Shown here in pieces: positions 8,717-17,204 of a stretch of DNA of 33,032 nucleotides. The position numbers and the translations under genes are program-made. Under the pieces are notes generated by a model, which made no database searches, was not told where the DNA came from, and worked only from the letters and a program-made list of their open reading frames with translations. The DNA is taken from positions 1-33,032 of the forward strand of contig CAYYVJ010000012.1 in the NCBI GenBank assembly GCA_964475115.1, read 5' to 3'. Position 1 is the stretch's first letter, and each line of letters starts with the position of its first letter. This DNA is from CAYYVJ01 sp964475115. Its GTDB lineage: Bacteria > Bacillota > Clostridia > Lachnospirales > Lachnospiraceae.

Positions 8717-9169
8717 TTATTTACCTACCTCTAAACCCTTTAATGCCATAGATTTACTTCCATTAAATGCTGTTACATTCGATTCATAAGAACGTGTCGC
8801 ATCAATAAGATCTGTCATTTCTGTAATAATATTCACATTCGGATAGGCAACATATCCATTCTCATCTGCGTCTGGATGTGCAGGATCATAAACTTGATTC
8901 ATAGGTGTTTCAAAATCCTCCATGATTTGAGTAACTTTAACCCCTGAACCAACTTGGTTTGATACCGGCCCCGTAGAAGCCATACTTAATATTTTCGCAA
9001 AAGGAGTTGCATCCTTTTCTGTGAAAACCACATTTTGTCTACGGTACGGAGTACCATCTGAAGTTCTTGTAGTATTTACATTTGCTATATTTTGTGCAAG
9101 TACATCTGTTCTAAGTCTCTGTGCTGTCATTCCTGAAGCGCTTATATTAAAAGCGTTAAATAAAGCCAT
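8717..9169 (-). CDS. flgC: Flagellar proximal rod protein FlgC
   Basis: FlgC is one of the proximal rod subunits, secreted through the flagellar export gate. The 150-residue product has the rod-protein N-terminal signature (SGMTAQRLRTDVLAQNIANV at about 12-31) and the C-terminal rod/hook helix (ITEMTDLIDATRSYESNVTA), the paired terminal coiled coils shared by FlgB, FlgC, FlgE, FlgF and FlgG. A purine-rich ribosome site (GGAAGGGGAAAGAG) precedes the ATG. It follows flgB by 29 bases and precedes fliE by 21. Confidence 0.96.
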   Translation of the reverse strand: MALFNAFNISASGMTAQRLRTDVLAQNIANVNTTRTSDGTPYRRQNVVFTEKDATPFAKILSMASTGPVSNQVGSGVKVTQIMEDFETPMNQVYDPAHPDADENGYVAYPNVNIITEMTDLIDATRSYESNVTAFNGSKSMALKGLEVGK

Positions 9170-9198
9170 TCTCTTTCCCCTTCCTAAGGCAGTTCAAC

Positions 9199-9588
9199 CT
9201 AAGACATTGCTGTTTTCAAGCGTTTAAACTCGCTTGTTATACTATCAAGTAATGCATTATATTTTATTTGATTGGATGCAAACTCTACATTTTCCACGTC
9301 TTCATCCACATTATTACCATCCAAACGATAAGAATAACTTGCCATATCTGTATAGGTTGTTCCTTTTAAGTTCTTTATATTTACTCCAGCTACCCTATGA
9401 TCTAATGAGCCCGTGTTCTTTAGTTCTCTTGCAAGGTGGCTTTCAAAACTCACATCTTGCCTCTTATAACCTGGAGTATCCACGTTTGCCAAATTGTTTA
9501 CAATCGCTTCGTTTCTAAGCCAAGCAGCATCTGCTGTTTTATTCAAAACATCAATATAATTATAGATTCCTGTGTTAATCATTTGCAT
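9199..9588 (-). CDS. flgB: Flagellar proximal rod protein FlgB
   Basis: FlgB is the first proximal rod subunit and the first gene of this flagellar operon. The 129-residue product carries the rod signature RNEAIVNNLANVDTPGYKRQ at about residues 25-44 and a C-terminal helix ending in the region SITSEFKRLKTAMS. Two close ATGs are possible: codon 1 at 9588 has a GGAGG ribosome site only 3 bases away, while codon 3 at 9582 has a more usual 9-base spacing and may be the true start. A sigma-A-like promoter lies about 45 bases upstream (9632-9659), and codY lies beyond it. Confidence 0.95.
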   Translation of the reverse strand: MQMINTGIYNYIDVLNKTADAAWLRNEAIVNNLANVDTPGYKRQDVSFESHLARELKNTGSLDHRVAGVNIKNLKGTTYTDMASYSYRLDGNNVDEDVENVEFASNQIKYNALLDSITSEFKRLKTAMS

Positions 9589-9631
9589 CTTCCTCCACTG
9601 TATTTTCCGTTCTAAAATACCCCTATTGTTT

Positions 9632-9659
9632 ATTATAAGTTATATTTGTAAAATATCAA
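9632..9659 (-). promoter_or_regulatory. Predicted sigma-A-type promoter of the flgB flagellar operon
   Basis: Reading leftward, a -35 TTGATA (9654-9659) and a -10 TATAAT (9632-9637) are separated by 16 bases. AT-rich sequence lies upstream, and the predicted start falls near 9625, about 37 bases before flgB. The -35 overlaps a degenerate CodY-box-like sequence (9651-9665), and a 14-bp palindrome (9664-9677) lies directly upstream. It resembles a housekeeping promoter rather than the SigD flagellar type. Confidence 0.72.
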
Positions 9660-9663
9660 GAAA

Positions 9664-9677
9664 TTTTTGTACAAAAA
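9664..9677. repeat. Perfect 14-bp palindrome upstream of the flgB promoter
   Basis: TTTTTGTACAAAAA is a perfect palindrome centred on GTAC. It ends 5 bases upstream of the predicted flgB -35 hexamer. Its position would suit an operator for a dimeric regulator, but the core is AT-rich, and such palindromes also arise by chance in AT-rich DNA. No specific regulator is recognised. Confidence 0.4.
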
Positions 9678-9762
9678 GTTACATTTTGTCACAATATGTT
9701 GTATTTTTTTAAAAATAAAACACTAATTTTGGTGTCATTGGTACTTTGGTACCGAAACATTG

Positions 9763-9809
9763 TAAAGAAAAAAGACTGATGTTTGTTTTATATTTAAGCA
9801 GCAGTCTTT
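9763..9809 (-). terminator. Rho-independent terminator after codY
   Basis: Downstream of the codY stop on the minus strand, AAAGACTG (9802-9809) pairs with CAGTCTTT (9771-9778) across a 23-base AT-rich loop. It is followed by a T-rich run (TTTTTTCTTT). This separates codY transcription from the flgB promoter. The large loop makes it a medium-strength prediction. Confidence 0.6.
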
Positions 9810-9826
9810 CATAATGTGTTATTTCT

Positions 9827-10600
9827 TTATTTTTTTTTCATTTTTCCTAATTCTTCAAAAATCACATCATTTAATACTTTGATATAAGTGCCCTTCATAC
9901 CAGAAGAACGAGACTCTATTACACCCGCACTTTCAAACTTGCGTAGTGCATTTACAATAACAGAACGGGTAATCCCTACTCTATCAGCAATTTTACTTGC
10001 TACTAGGATACCTTCATCTCCATCTAATTCTTTAAATATATGTGTAATGGCTTCTAATTCAGAAAAAGACAAGGTACTGATTGCTGATTTTACAATCTGA
10101 ACTTTTCTAACTTCTTCTGCATTTTCTTCATTTACAGAACGCATCATTTCAAGACCAACTACAGTAGTACCGTATTCACTTAAAATAATATCATCAATCT
10201 CATATTGACTATCACTTTTGTAAATAAATAATGTTCCTAGTCTTTCTCCGGCTATTTCAATTGGAGCAATAACTGCTTGATATTTTTTTACATTTTCTTC
10301 TGCGAAACCTAAAGTAGCTAGGTTAACATTTTCCTTCGTTGACAATACACTTAATAGTCTCTCATTAAGTAAAGCATCAACGCGCCCTCCTACTTTATCC
10401 ACGATCAATTCTAAAATCTCTTCAACAGCTTCAGAATTATGAATTCCTAGTACTTTTCCTTTTTTACTGATCACAATAATGTTTGACTCTAATATCTCAC
10501 TTAATACCAAGCAAATGTCATTAAATACAACTTTGCTCGAATTATTATTATGCAGCAATTTGTTGATTTTTCTCGTCTTATCTAACAGCTGAACGCTCAC
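9827..10600 (-). CDS. codY: GTP-sensing global transcriptional repressor CodY
   Basis: CodY senses branched-chain amino acids and GTP and represses stationary-phase, nutrient uptake and often motility genes in Firmicutes. The 257-residue product has an N-terminal GAF-like domain (about 1-160), a linker helix, and a C-terminal winged helix-turn-helix (about 200-245) that matches the classical DNA-reading motif closely (ASKIADRVGITRSVIVNALR, then SAGVIESRSSGMKGTYIKVL). The effector domain is much more divergent than the DNA-binding domain. The GTG start at 10600 has a strong AAGGAGG site. It lies downstream of topA, with its own candidate promoter at 10650-10678, and directly upstream of the flgB operon, as in Bacillus. 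Confidence 0.97.
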   Translation of the reverse strand: MSVQLLDKTRKINKLLHNNNSSKVVFNDICLVLSEILESNIIVISKKGKVLGIHNSEAVEEILELIVDKVGGRVDALLNERLLSVLSTKENVNLATLGFAEENVKKYQAVIAPIEIAGERLGTLFIYKSDSQYEIDDIILSEYGTTVVGLEMMRSVNEENAEEVRKVQIVKSAISTLSFSELEAITHIFKELDGDEGILVASKIADRVGITRSVIVNALRKFESAGVIESRSSGMKGTYIKVLNDVIFEELGKMKKK

Positions 10601-10649
10601 GTTCTACCTCCTTATGGTTTTAACACTCAAATCCCTTTTATTACTTCAA

Positions 10650-10678
10650 ATTGTAACACATATCGACTATTCTAACAA
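10650..10678 (-). promoter_or_regulatory. Predicted sigma-A-type promoter of codY
   Basis: A -35 TTGTTA (10673-10678) and a -10 TACAAT (10650-10655) are separated by 17 bases in the gap between topA and codY. The predicted start is about 40 bases before the codY GTG. A short inverted repeat (ACTATT/AATAGT, 10666-10682) overlaps the -35. Read-through from topA is also possible, since no minus-strand terminator is seen in the gap. Confidence 0.55.
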
Positions 10679-10691
10679 TAGTTTTTTGTGA

Positions 10692-12779
10692 TTACTCCTT
10701 TTCTTCATCTGTTTTTTGTTTATTTGCAACATATCCACATTGCTCATCAAGACAAACAAGTTTATTTCCTTTTTCCACCAAGGTTCCACCACACTCTGGG
10801 CATTTTTCATTTACCGGTTTTTGCCAAGACATAAAATCACATTCCGGATTATCTTCACATCCAAAGTATCTTCTACCCTTTTTAGTTTTTCTTATCACAA
10901 TATCTTTACTACATTTAGGACAAGCAACCCCTATTTTTTCTAAATATGTTTTTGTATTTCTGCAATCAGGAAATCCAGGGCAAGCCAAAAACTTTCCATG
11001 TGGACCATACTTTATAACCATATTTCTTCCACATTCTTCGCAAATAACCTCTGTTACTTCATCTTCTATTGTAATTTCTTCCAATTCTTTTTCTGCATTT
11101 TTAACTGCTTCATCTAAATCAGGATAGAAATTTCTAATAATAACTTTCCAATTCACAGTTCCTTCTTCAACTTTATCTAATAAAGTTTCTAAATTCACCG
11201 TAAAATTAACATCTATAATAGCCGGAAAAGCCTTTGTCATTATTTTATTTACAATCTCTCCCAGTTCTGTCACATATAAATTTTTATTTTCTTTTATTAC
11301 ATATCGTCTTGCTAACAAAGTAGTTATTGTTGGCGCATAAGTACTTGGTCTTCCGATTCCTAATTCTTCCATTGCTTTTACTAATGCAGCTTCTGTAAAG
11401 TTAGCAGGTGGTTGTGTGAAATGTTGTTTGGGTTCGAAGTTTTCCACCATAAGCTTTGAATCTTTTGAAATACTTCCAATTGTTCCTTCATCTTCTGCTT
11501 TTGCATCTTCTTCATCCGTATAGACAGATAAAAAACCATCAAACTTAACCTTGGATGCACTAGCAGTAAAACGATAGCTTCCCGCACTTAATCTTACCGA
11601 TGTAGTTTGGTATACCGCTTGACTCATTCGACTAGCTACAAATCGTTTCCAAATAAGTTGATATAATCGGAACTGTTCTCTTGATAATGATTCCTTCACA
11701 ATAACAGGTGTTAATTCTAAGTAAGTTGGACGAATTGCTTCATGGGCATCTTGAATCTTTTTACTGTTTTTTTTATCAGATTCTTTTTTAGCATTATAAG
11801 CCTCTCCATAAGTAGATTCAATATATTGCCTTGCCATAACTTCAGCATCATCTGATATACGAGTAGAATCTGTACGCAAGTAGGTAATAAGACCAACGGT
11901 TCCCTTTCCTTTTATGTCAATACCTTCATAAAGTTGCTGAGCGATACGCATGGTTTTCTGAGTAGAAAAATTCAAAATCTTTGACGCTTCTTGTTGCAAT
12001 GTACTAGTTATAAATGGGAGAGGTGCTTTTCTTACTCTTTCTCCCTCTTTTATTTCTTCTATCTTAAACTTTTCGCCTTCTAGCTTATTTAAGATTTCAT
12101 CTAATTCTTTTTTATTAGCAATTACTTTTTTTTCTTTTGATTCACCATAAAACTTTGCTACTAAAGGCTTTTTCTCTTTATCCACTTTTAAAAATACATC
12201 TAAAGACCAATATTCTTCTTGTATAAATGCTGATATTTCTTCTTCTCTATCACAAATAAGTCGTAATGCAACTGATTGTACACGTCCCGCACTTAGGCCT
12301 CTTTTAACCTTTGTCCAAAGTAGTGGACTAATCGTATAACCAACCATCCTATCCAACATTCTTCTAGCTTGTTGGGCATCTACCAAATCCATGTCAATCG
12401 TTCTTGCCTCCTTGATAGAGGCTTTTACTGCATTTTTTGTAATTTCATTAAAACTAATTCTATTTAACTGATTAACATCTAATTTTAGTGCCTGTGCCAA
12501 ATGCCAAGAAATGGCTTCACCTTCACGGTCAGGGTCAGTCGCCAGATATACTTTATCTGCTTTTTTTACTCCTTTACGAAGTTTCGCTAATACATCACCT
12601 TTCCCTCTTATGGTAATATACTTAGGCTCATAATCATTTTCCAAATCCACGCCTAGCGTACTCTTAGGCAAATCTCTAACATGTCCGTTTGACGCTACAA
12701 CTTCATAGTTTGACCCTAAAAATTTTTTTATTGCTTTTATTTTAGTAGGTGATTCTACTATGACTAAATATTTTGCCAT
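10692..12779 (-). CDS. topA: DNA topoisomerase I (type IA)
   Basis: TopA relaxes negatively supercoiled DNA by single-strand passage. The 695-residue product begins with the Toprim domain (LVIVESPTKIKAIKKF at 5-20; acidic cluster TDPDREGE at 81-88). The catalytic tyrosine is Y300 in GLITYLRTDSTR, and the GRPSTYA motif follows in the central domain. The last 120 residues hold three C-terminal topoisomerase zinc ribbons (CEECGRN, CPKCSKD and CPECGGT, each with a partner Cys pair). Length and architecture are normal for Firmicutes. It follows dprA by 12 bases, as in the conserved dprA-topA pair. Confidence 0.98.
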   Translation of the reverse strand: MAKYLVIVESPTKIKAIKKFLGSNYEVVASNGHVRDLPKSTLGVDLENDYEPKYITIRGKGDVLAKLRKGVKKADKVYLATDPDREGEAISWHLAQALKLDVNQLNRISFNEITKNAVKASIKEARTIDMDLVDAQQARRMLDRMVGYTISPLLWTKVKRGLSAGRVQSVALRLICDREEEISAFIQEEYWSLDVFLKVDKEKKPLVAKFYGESKEKKVIANKKELDEILNKLEGEKFKIEEIKEGERVRKAPLPFITSTLQQEASKILNFSTQKTMRIAQQLYEGIDIKGKGTVGLITYLRTDSTRISDDAEVMARQYIESTYGEAYNAKKESDKKNSKKIQDAHEAIRPTYLELTPVIVKESLSREQFRLYQLIWKRFVASRMSQAVYQTTSVRLSAGSYRFTASASKVKFDGFLSVYTDEEDAKAEDEGTIGSISKDSKLMVENFEPKQHFTQPPANFTEAALVKAMEELGIGRPSTYAPTITTLLARRYVIKENKNLYVTELGEIVNKIMTKAFPAIIDVNFTVNLETLLDKVEEGTVNWKVIIRNFYPDLDEAVKNAEKELEEITIEDEVTEVICEECGRNMVIKYGPHGKFLACPGFPDCRNTKTYLEKIGVACPKCSKDIVIRKTKKGRRYFGCEDNPECDFMSWQKPVNEKCPECGGTLVEKGNKLVCLDEQCGYVANKQKTDEEKE

Positions 12780-12791
12780 TTGTTTCCCCTC

Positions 12792-13880
12792 TTACTTCTC
12801 TTTTATAACGTAATAACCTTTTGTTTTTTCATCAATAAGACCTTCTAATTGCAGTCTCAAAAGACTTTCTGTTAAGCCACTTACGCTCAAACCAGTCTCT
12901 TCAATAATATCCTGAATATTCTTAGGATGTAAATCCAAACAACTATACAACATTCTTTCTGATTCTGCAAGCAAAAATTCTTTTTTTTGATTCTCCTCTG
13001 CTATATTCCGTCCTTTTATTCCCAGTTCTTCTAGAATATCTTCTGGTTTTGTAGCAATTCCTGCTCCAAATTTTATTAACTCATTGCATCCTTTACTCAG
13101 TTTATCCGTAAGCCTTCCTGGAACAGCAAATACATCTTTGCCCTGTTCTAAAGCAAAATCTACCGTAATTAATGAACCGCTTTTTTCCTTAGCTTCAACA
13201 ATTAATACAATATCCGAAAGACCACTAATAATTCGATTTCTCATAGGGAATTGCCAAGCAAGTGGCGCAGATCCCACGGGATTTTCTCCTATTAACCCTC
13301 CCGATTCTTGCACTTCCATATATAATTCTATATTTTCTCTAGGATAACATATATCTACTCCACCTGCCAATATTCCAAAGGTTTTTCCTCCACCCAAAAT
13401 AGCTCCTCTTTGACCCGCCCCATCAATCCCTCTCGCTAATCCACTAATGATTTGTATTCCATTATGAGCAAGCTCTCTTCCAAACTCTTTTGCTATATCC
13501 AACCCATAGTTACTACAATTTCTAGATCCAATGATAGCAACTGTGGGAATCTTATTTTGCGGCAAAGCACCTTTCACATAAAGGCCATAAGGCTTATCAA
13601 CAAGTGCTTCTAAACGTTTTGGATAATTAGGATCTATTGGTGTTATAAACTCTATACGTTTTTCTATTAGCTTATTATATTCTTTACTCCAATCGATTTT
13701 TTTACTCTCTATAAATGCTTCAATATCTTTTTCACTTATTCCTTTTATCTTCTTAATCCGTTCATCTTTAAGAGAATAGAGTATCTCTGGCGACTGAAAC
13801 AGGTTAAGTAATTTACTTATCTTTTTACTTCCAAATGTTGGCACATTACACAACCAATACCAGTATTCTTTTGTTGTCAT
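12792..13880 (-). CDS. dprA: DNA-processing protein DprA (Smf)
   Basis: DprA binds incoming single-stranded DNA and loads RecA during natural transformation; it is also widely kept in species not known to be competent. The 362-residue product has an N-terminal helix-hairpin-helix/SAM-like region (about 10-60), then the Rossmann-type DprA core with GSRNCSNYG at 118-126 and SGLARGID at 146-153. A C-terminal winged-helix domain (about 310-358) ends the protein. It lies 10 bases after comM and 12 before topA, so the three genes are likely co-transcribed. Confidence 0.96.
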   Translation of the reverse strand: MTTKEYWYWLCNVPTFGSKKISKLLNLFQSPEILYSLKDERIKKIKGISEKDIEAFIESKKIDWSKEYNKLIEKRIEFITPIDPNYPKRLEALVDKPYGLYVKGALPQNKIPTVAIIGSRNCSNYGLDIAKEFGRELAHNGIQIISGLARGIDGAGQRGAILGGGKTFGILAGGVDICYPRENIELYMEVQESGGLIGENPVGSAPLAWQFPMRNRIISGLSDIVLIVEAKEKSGSLITVDFALEQGKDVFAVPGRLTDKLSKGCNELIKFGAGIATKPEDILEELGIKGRNIAEENQKKEFLLAESERMLYSCLDLHPKNIQDIIEETGLSVSGLTESLLRLQLEGLIDEKTKGYYVIKEK

Positions 13881-13890
13881 AATCTTTTCC

Positions 13891-15426
13891 TTAACTTCCC
13901 TTATATTTTGTGTTTACATTTCTATAAAAAACCGCTTCACTTAAATGCGCTTCACTTATATTATCTTTACCATCTAAATCCGCTATTGTTCTTGCTACCT
14001 TTAAAATTCTATGATAGGCTCTAGCACTCAAGTTCATTTGAACAAAGGCTTTTTCCATAAGTTCTTTTCCTTTTTTATTTAATTTGCAATAAATATTTAA
14101 ATCTTTTGCTGAAATCTCACAATTAAAATGAATCCCACTCTCTTTAAAACGGCTTGACTGAATTTTTCTTGCCCTCTCCACCCTTTTTCTAATGGAAGTT
14201 GAAGATTCATTTTTCTTAACATTTTTAATCTCTTCATAATTTAAAGGAGACACTTCTATGGACATATCAATTCGATCTAACAGCGGCGAACTAATTTTAT
14301 CTAAATATTTACTCACTTCAACCATACTACAATTACATCGATTCCTATCGGGATAGAATCCACATTTACATGGGTTCATAGCTGCTACCAGCATAATATT
14401 TGTAGGAAATATATAACTTCCAGAAACTCTTGATATCTGAACCTTTCTATCTTCAATTGGTTGTCGCAAAATTTCCAGAGCACTCCTCTTAAATTCGGGA
14501 AGCTCATCTAAAAACAGAATTCCATGATTTGACAAACTAACCTCTCCTGGTCTTGGAACTCGTCCTCCTCCTATTAAGGCATTTGGAGAAATAGTATGAT
14601 GTGGGGCACGAAATGGACGATCCAATACCAAAGATTCCTCCTTCTCTAACAGTCCAGAAACACTGTATATTTTCGTAATCTCAATGCTTTCTTCTAATGT
14701 TAATTTAGGTAAAATAGTTGAAATTCTTTTTGCAACCATGGTTTTACCTGATCCAGGCGGTCCAATCATTAGTATATTATGCATTCCCGCTGCAGAAACT
14801 TCTGCAGCACGTCTAAGCGCTTCCTGACCATTCACTTCACTAAAATCCAGATCCTTTTTTATGTTTTTCTCTGCAAATAGTTTTTCTTTATCCACATAGG
14901 CAGGTTCTTTCATTTTCTGTCCTGTTAAAATTTCCACCACTTCCATAATTGTACGAACTCCAATTACATCAATCCTGTCAATAATAGCACCTTCATCCGC
15001 ATTCATTTCTGGAATAAGACAAGTTGTACAACCATATTCTTTTGCAGCACTAATAATGGGAAGCATTCCTTTCACTGGATTTACAACACCATTTAGACTT
15101 AATTCACCAATTATTAATATATTTTCCATGTTTTCTTTGGGTATGTATCCAAGATTTGCTAGAATAGCAATTGCGATTGGAAGATCATAAGAAGAGCCTT
15201 CTTTTCTTATGTCTGCTGGAGAAAGATTAATCGTAATACGTTTAGGAGGAATTTTAAAACCCGAATTCTTTAATGAAGTACGAACCCGCTCCCTAGATTC
15301 TTTTACTTCTGACGATAAAAGGCCAACCATATCAAAAGTAGGCAATCCATCACTGACGTCTGACTCTACTTGTATGATGTGCCCTTCGATACCTTTTAAT
15401 GCACCGCTTAAAACTTTACAAAACAA
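13891..15426 (-). CDS. comM: YifB/ComM family Mg-chelatase-like AAA+ ATPase
   Basis: ComM is an AAA+ helicase that promotes branch migration of integrating DNA during transformation in Gram-negative species; the Firmicute homologue is called YifB. The N-terminal Lon-protease-like fold (about 1-170, including LPTFDMVGL and INLSPADIRKEG) precedes a Mg-chelatase-type AAA+ domain with Walker A GPPGSGKT at 222-229, Walker B LFLDELPEF and the Cys-rich NPCKCGFYPDRNRCNC segment. The frame extends to an ATG at 15498, but the TTG at 15426 has AGGAGA 9 bases upstream and gives the usual start MFCKVLSGALKGIEG and usual length (511 residues), so I chose it. It leads the comM-dprA-topA operon. Confidence 0.95.
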   Translation of the reverse strand: MFCKVLSGALKGIEGHIIQVESDVSDGLPTFDMVGLLSSEVKESRERVRTSLKNSGFKIPPKRITINLSPADIRKEGSSYDLPIAIAILANLGYIPKENMENILIIGELSLNGVVNPVKGMLPIISAAKEYGCTTCLIPEMNADEGAIIDRIDVIGVRTIMEVVEILTGQKMKEPAYVDKEKLFAEKNIKKDLDFSEVNGQEALRRAAEVSAAGMHNILMIGPPGSGKTMVAKRISTILPKLTLEESIEITKIYSVSGLLEKEESLVLDRPFRAPHHTISPNALIGGGRVPRPGEVSLSNHGILFLDELPEFKRSALEILRQPIEDRKVQISRVSGSYIFPTNIMLVAAMNPCKCGFYPDRNRCNCSMVEVSKYLDKISSPLLDRIDMSIEVSPLNYEEIKNVKKNESSTSIRKRVERARKIQSSRFKESGIHFNCEISAKDLNIYCKLNKKGKELMEKAFVQMNLSARAYHRILKVARTIADLDGKDNISEAHLSEAVFYRNVNTKYKGS

Positions 15427-15500
15427 TAAGACCACTCTCCTATATTCAATTATTTTTTTGAAAAATGATGGCGAACTGCCAGATGACTGAAACGTCAAGA

Positions 15501-15529
15501 ATTATATATTAAGTTAAGTCTACTATAAA
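15501..15529 (-). promoter_or_regulatory. Candidate promoter for comM-dprA-topA
   Basis: Reading leftward, TTTATA (15524-15529) and TATAAT (15501-15506) are separated by 17 bases, about 75 bases before the comM TTG. The -10 is perfect and the -35 matches 4 of 6 positions. The region is AT-rich, so the call is tentative. Confidence 0.42.
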
Positions 15530-15574
15530 TCAATTTAATTCACAAGATAATTTTACAAAAAGATGTTTTATCCG

Positions 15575-15603
15575 TTGAGGCAAGTGAAAGCTTGTGCTAT
15601 AAT
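15575..15603 (+). promoter_or_regulatory. Predicted sigma-A-type promoter of the DUF1846 gene
   Basis: TTGAGG (15575-15580) and a perfect TATAAT (15598-15603) are separated by 17 bases. The predicted start near 15610 leaves a leader of about 70 bases before the ATG at 15681. The spacer contains the small inverted repeat CAAG/CTTG. It is divergent from the comM promoter. Confidence 0.75.
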
Positions 15604-15680
15604 AAAACATGTTTACAAGCAAACACATACAATAACATTCACTTTTGTAATATATAAAAAATAAATCGAGGTAAAACAAC

Positions 15681-17159
15681 ATGAACATAGGATTTGATAA
15701 CGAAAAATACTTAAAGATGCAATCAGAACATATCAAGGAACGTATCCAAAAATTTGGAAATAAGTTATATCTCGAGTTTGGTGGTAAATTATTTGATGAC
15801 TTTCATGCATCAAGAGTGTTACCAGGATTCGAACCAGACAGCAAATTAAGAATGCTTATGGAATTATCAGAACAAGCCGAAATCTTAATTGTAATTAGTG
15901 CAGAAGATATTGAAAAGAATAAAATGCGTGAAGATTTAGGTATTACCTATGATTTAGATGTCCTACGTTTAATTGATGAATACAAGGACAAAGGTTTATT
16001 TGTCGGAAGCATCACAATAACCCAATACTCTGGTCAAAGAGATGCTGCTAATTTTAAGACTAAATTGGAAAATGCAGGGATTAAAGTATATCTTCATTAT
16101 TTTATACCAGGTTATCCAAATAACATCCCTCTCATTATAAGTGAGGAAGGTTTTGGAAAAAATGACTACATCGAAACCACAAGACCTTTGGTAGTTGTAA
16201 CCGCACCCGGTCCTGGAAGCGGGAAAATGGCCACTTGTCTTTCTCAACTTTATCATGAACATAAACGTAATATCTTAGCTGGTTATTCTAAATATGAAAC
16301 CTTTCCAATATGGAATCTTCCACTAAAACATCCTGTCAACTTAGCATACGAAGCTGCAACTGCTGATTTAAATGACGTAAATATGATTGATCCTTTCCAT
16401 TTAGAAGCTTATGGTATCACTACAGTAAACTATAATCGTGATGTGGAAATCTTTCCTGTTTTAAATGCTATGTTTGAAAATATATATGGAGCGAGTCCAT
16501 ATATGTCACCAACGGATATGGGTGTAAATATGGCGGGAAAATGTATTATTGATGATGAAATCTGCTCTAAGGCCTCAAAACAGGAAATTATAAGGCGTTA
16601 CTATAATGCTTTATCAAAAATAGCTGATGGCATAGACGCTTCTGAAGAAACATACAAACTACAATTACTCTTAAATCAAGCTGGTGTTACCATTCAAGAT
16701 CGTAAAGTCATATCAGCTGCAAACACCTTAGCAGAAGCGAAAAAGTCTCCTGTCGCTGCCCTAGAGCTTCCTACAGGAGAAATAATTACAGGCAAAACTA
16801 CAGAATTATTAGGAGCTGCTGCTGCACTTCTATTAAATGTACTAAAGGTATTAGGTGGAATTGACCATGATATTCATTTGATTTCTCCTAGTGCTATTGA
16901 ACCAATACAAAGACTAAAGGTTGATTATCTTGGCAGCAAAAACCCTAGACTTCATACTGACGAAGTCTTAATCGCTCTTTCTATAAGCGCAGCTACTGAT
17001 AAAATGGCTGAATCAGCCCTTAAACAACTTCCTAAATTAAAAGGATGTCAGGTTCATACTTCTGTAATGTTATCAAAAGTAGATATTAAAATATTTAAAA
17101 CCCTTGGAATTGAATTAACTTCAGAACCAAAATATGAAGTATCTCGACTTTATCATTAG
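15681..17159 (+). CDS. DUF1846 family protein
   Basis: This is a 492-residue cytosolic protein of the DUF1846 family (PF08903), common in clostridia, lactobacilli and streptococci. A member has a solved structure, but I know of no established function. The family start MNIGFDNEKYLKMQSEHI is clear. A Gly-rich P-loop-like segment APGPGSGKMATC lies at 175-186, which suggests nucleotide or phosphate binding; the consensus is not exactly Walker A. The rest is alpha/beta without signal peptide or membrane helix. A GAGGT ribosome site precedes the ATG, with a good promoter upstream and a bidirectional terminator downstream, so it is a single-gene unit. Confidence 0.93.
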   Translation: MNIGFDNEKYLKMQSEHIKERIQKFGNKLYLEFGGKLFDDFHASRVLPGFEPDSKLRMLMELSEQAEILIVISAEDIEKNKMREDLGITYDLDVLRLIDEYKDKGLFVGSITITQYSGQRDAANFKTKLENAGIKVYLHYFIPGYPNNIPLIISEEGFGKNDYIETTRPLVVVTAPGPGSGKMATCLSQLYHEHKRNILAGYSKYETFPIWNLPLKHPVNLAYEAATADLNDVNMIDPFHLEAYGITTVNYNRDVEIFPVLNAMFENIYGASPYMSPTDMGVNMAGKCIIDDEICSKASKQEIIRRYYNALSKIADGIDASEETYKLQLLLNQAGVTIQDRKVISAANTLAEAKKSPVAALELPTGEIITGKTTELLGAAAALLLNVLKVLGGIDHDIHLISPSAIEPIQRLKVDYLGSKNPRLHTDEVLIALSISAATDKMAESALKQLPKLKGCQVHTSVMLSKVDIKIFKTLGIELTSEPKYEVSRLYH

Positions 17160-17167
17160 AATCATAT

Positions 17168-17203
17168 AAAAAAATGCTCCAGATGTCTGGGGCATTTTTT
17201 TAT
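17168..17203. terminator. Bidirectional terminator between the DUF1846 gene and hpt
   Basis: A strong hairpin ATGCTCCAGA/TCTGGGGCAT (17174-17195, one G-T pair) is flanked by A-runs on its left and T-runs on its right. It can therefore stop transcription of the DUF1846 gene on plus and of the convergent hpt gene on minus. Confidence 0.88.
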
Positions 17204-17204
17204 T

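Noticed and set aside
9739..9756. Small GGTAC-TTTG-GTACC hairpin in the codY-flgB gap
   Set aside because: It has only 5 bp and no conserved context; it probably arises by chance next to the codY terminator.
10666..10690. ACTATT/AATAGT hairpin followed by a T-run on plus before codY
   Set aside because: It points to plus, where no gene ends, and the stem is only 6 bp. On minus it overlaps the codY -35 and is noted there instead.
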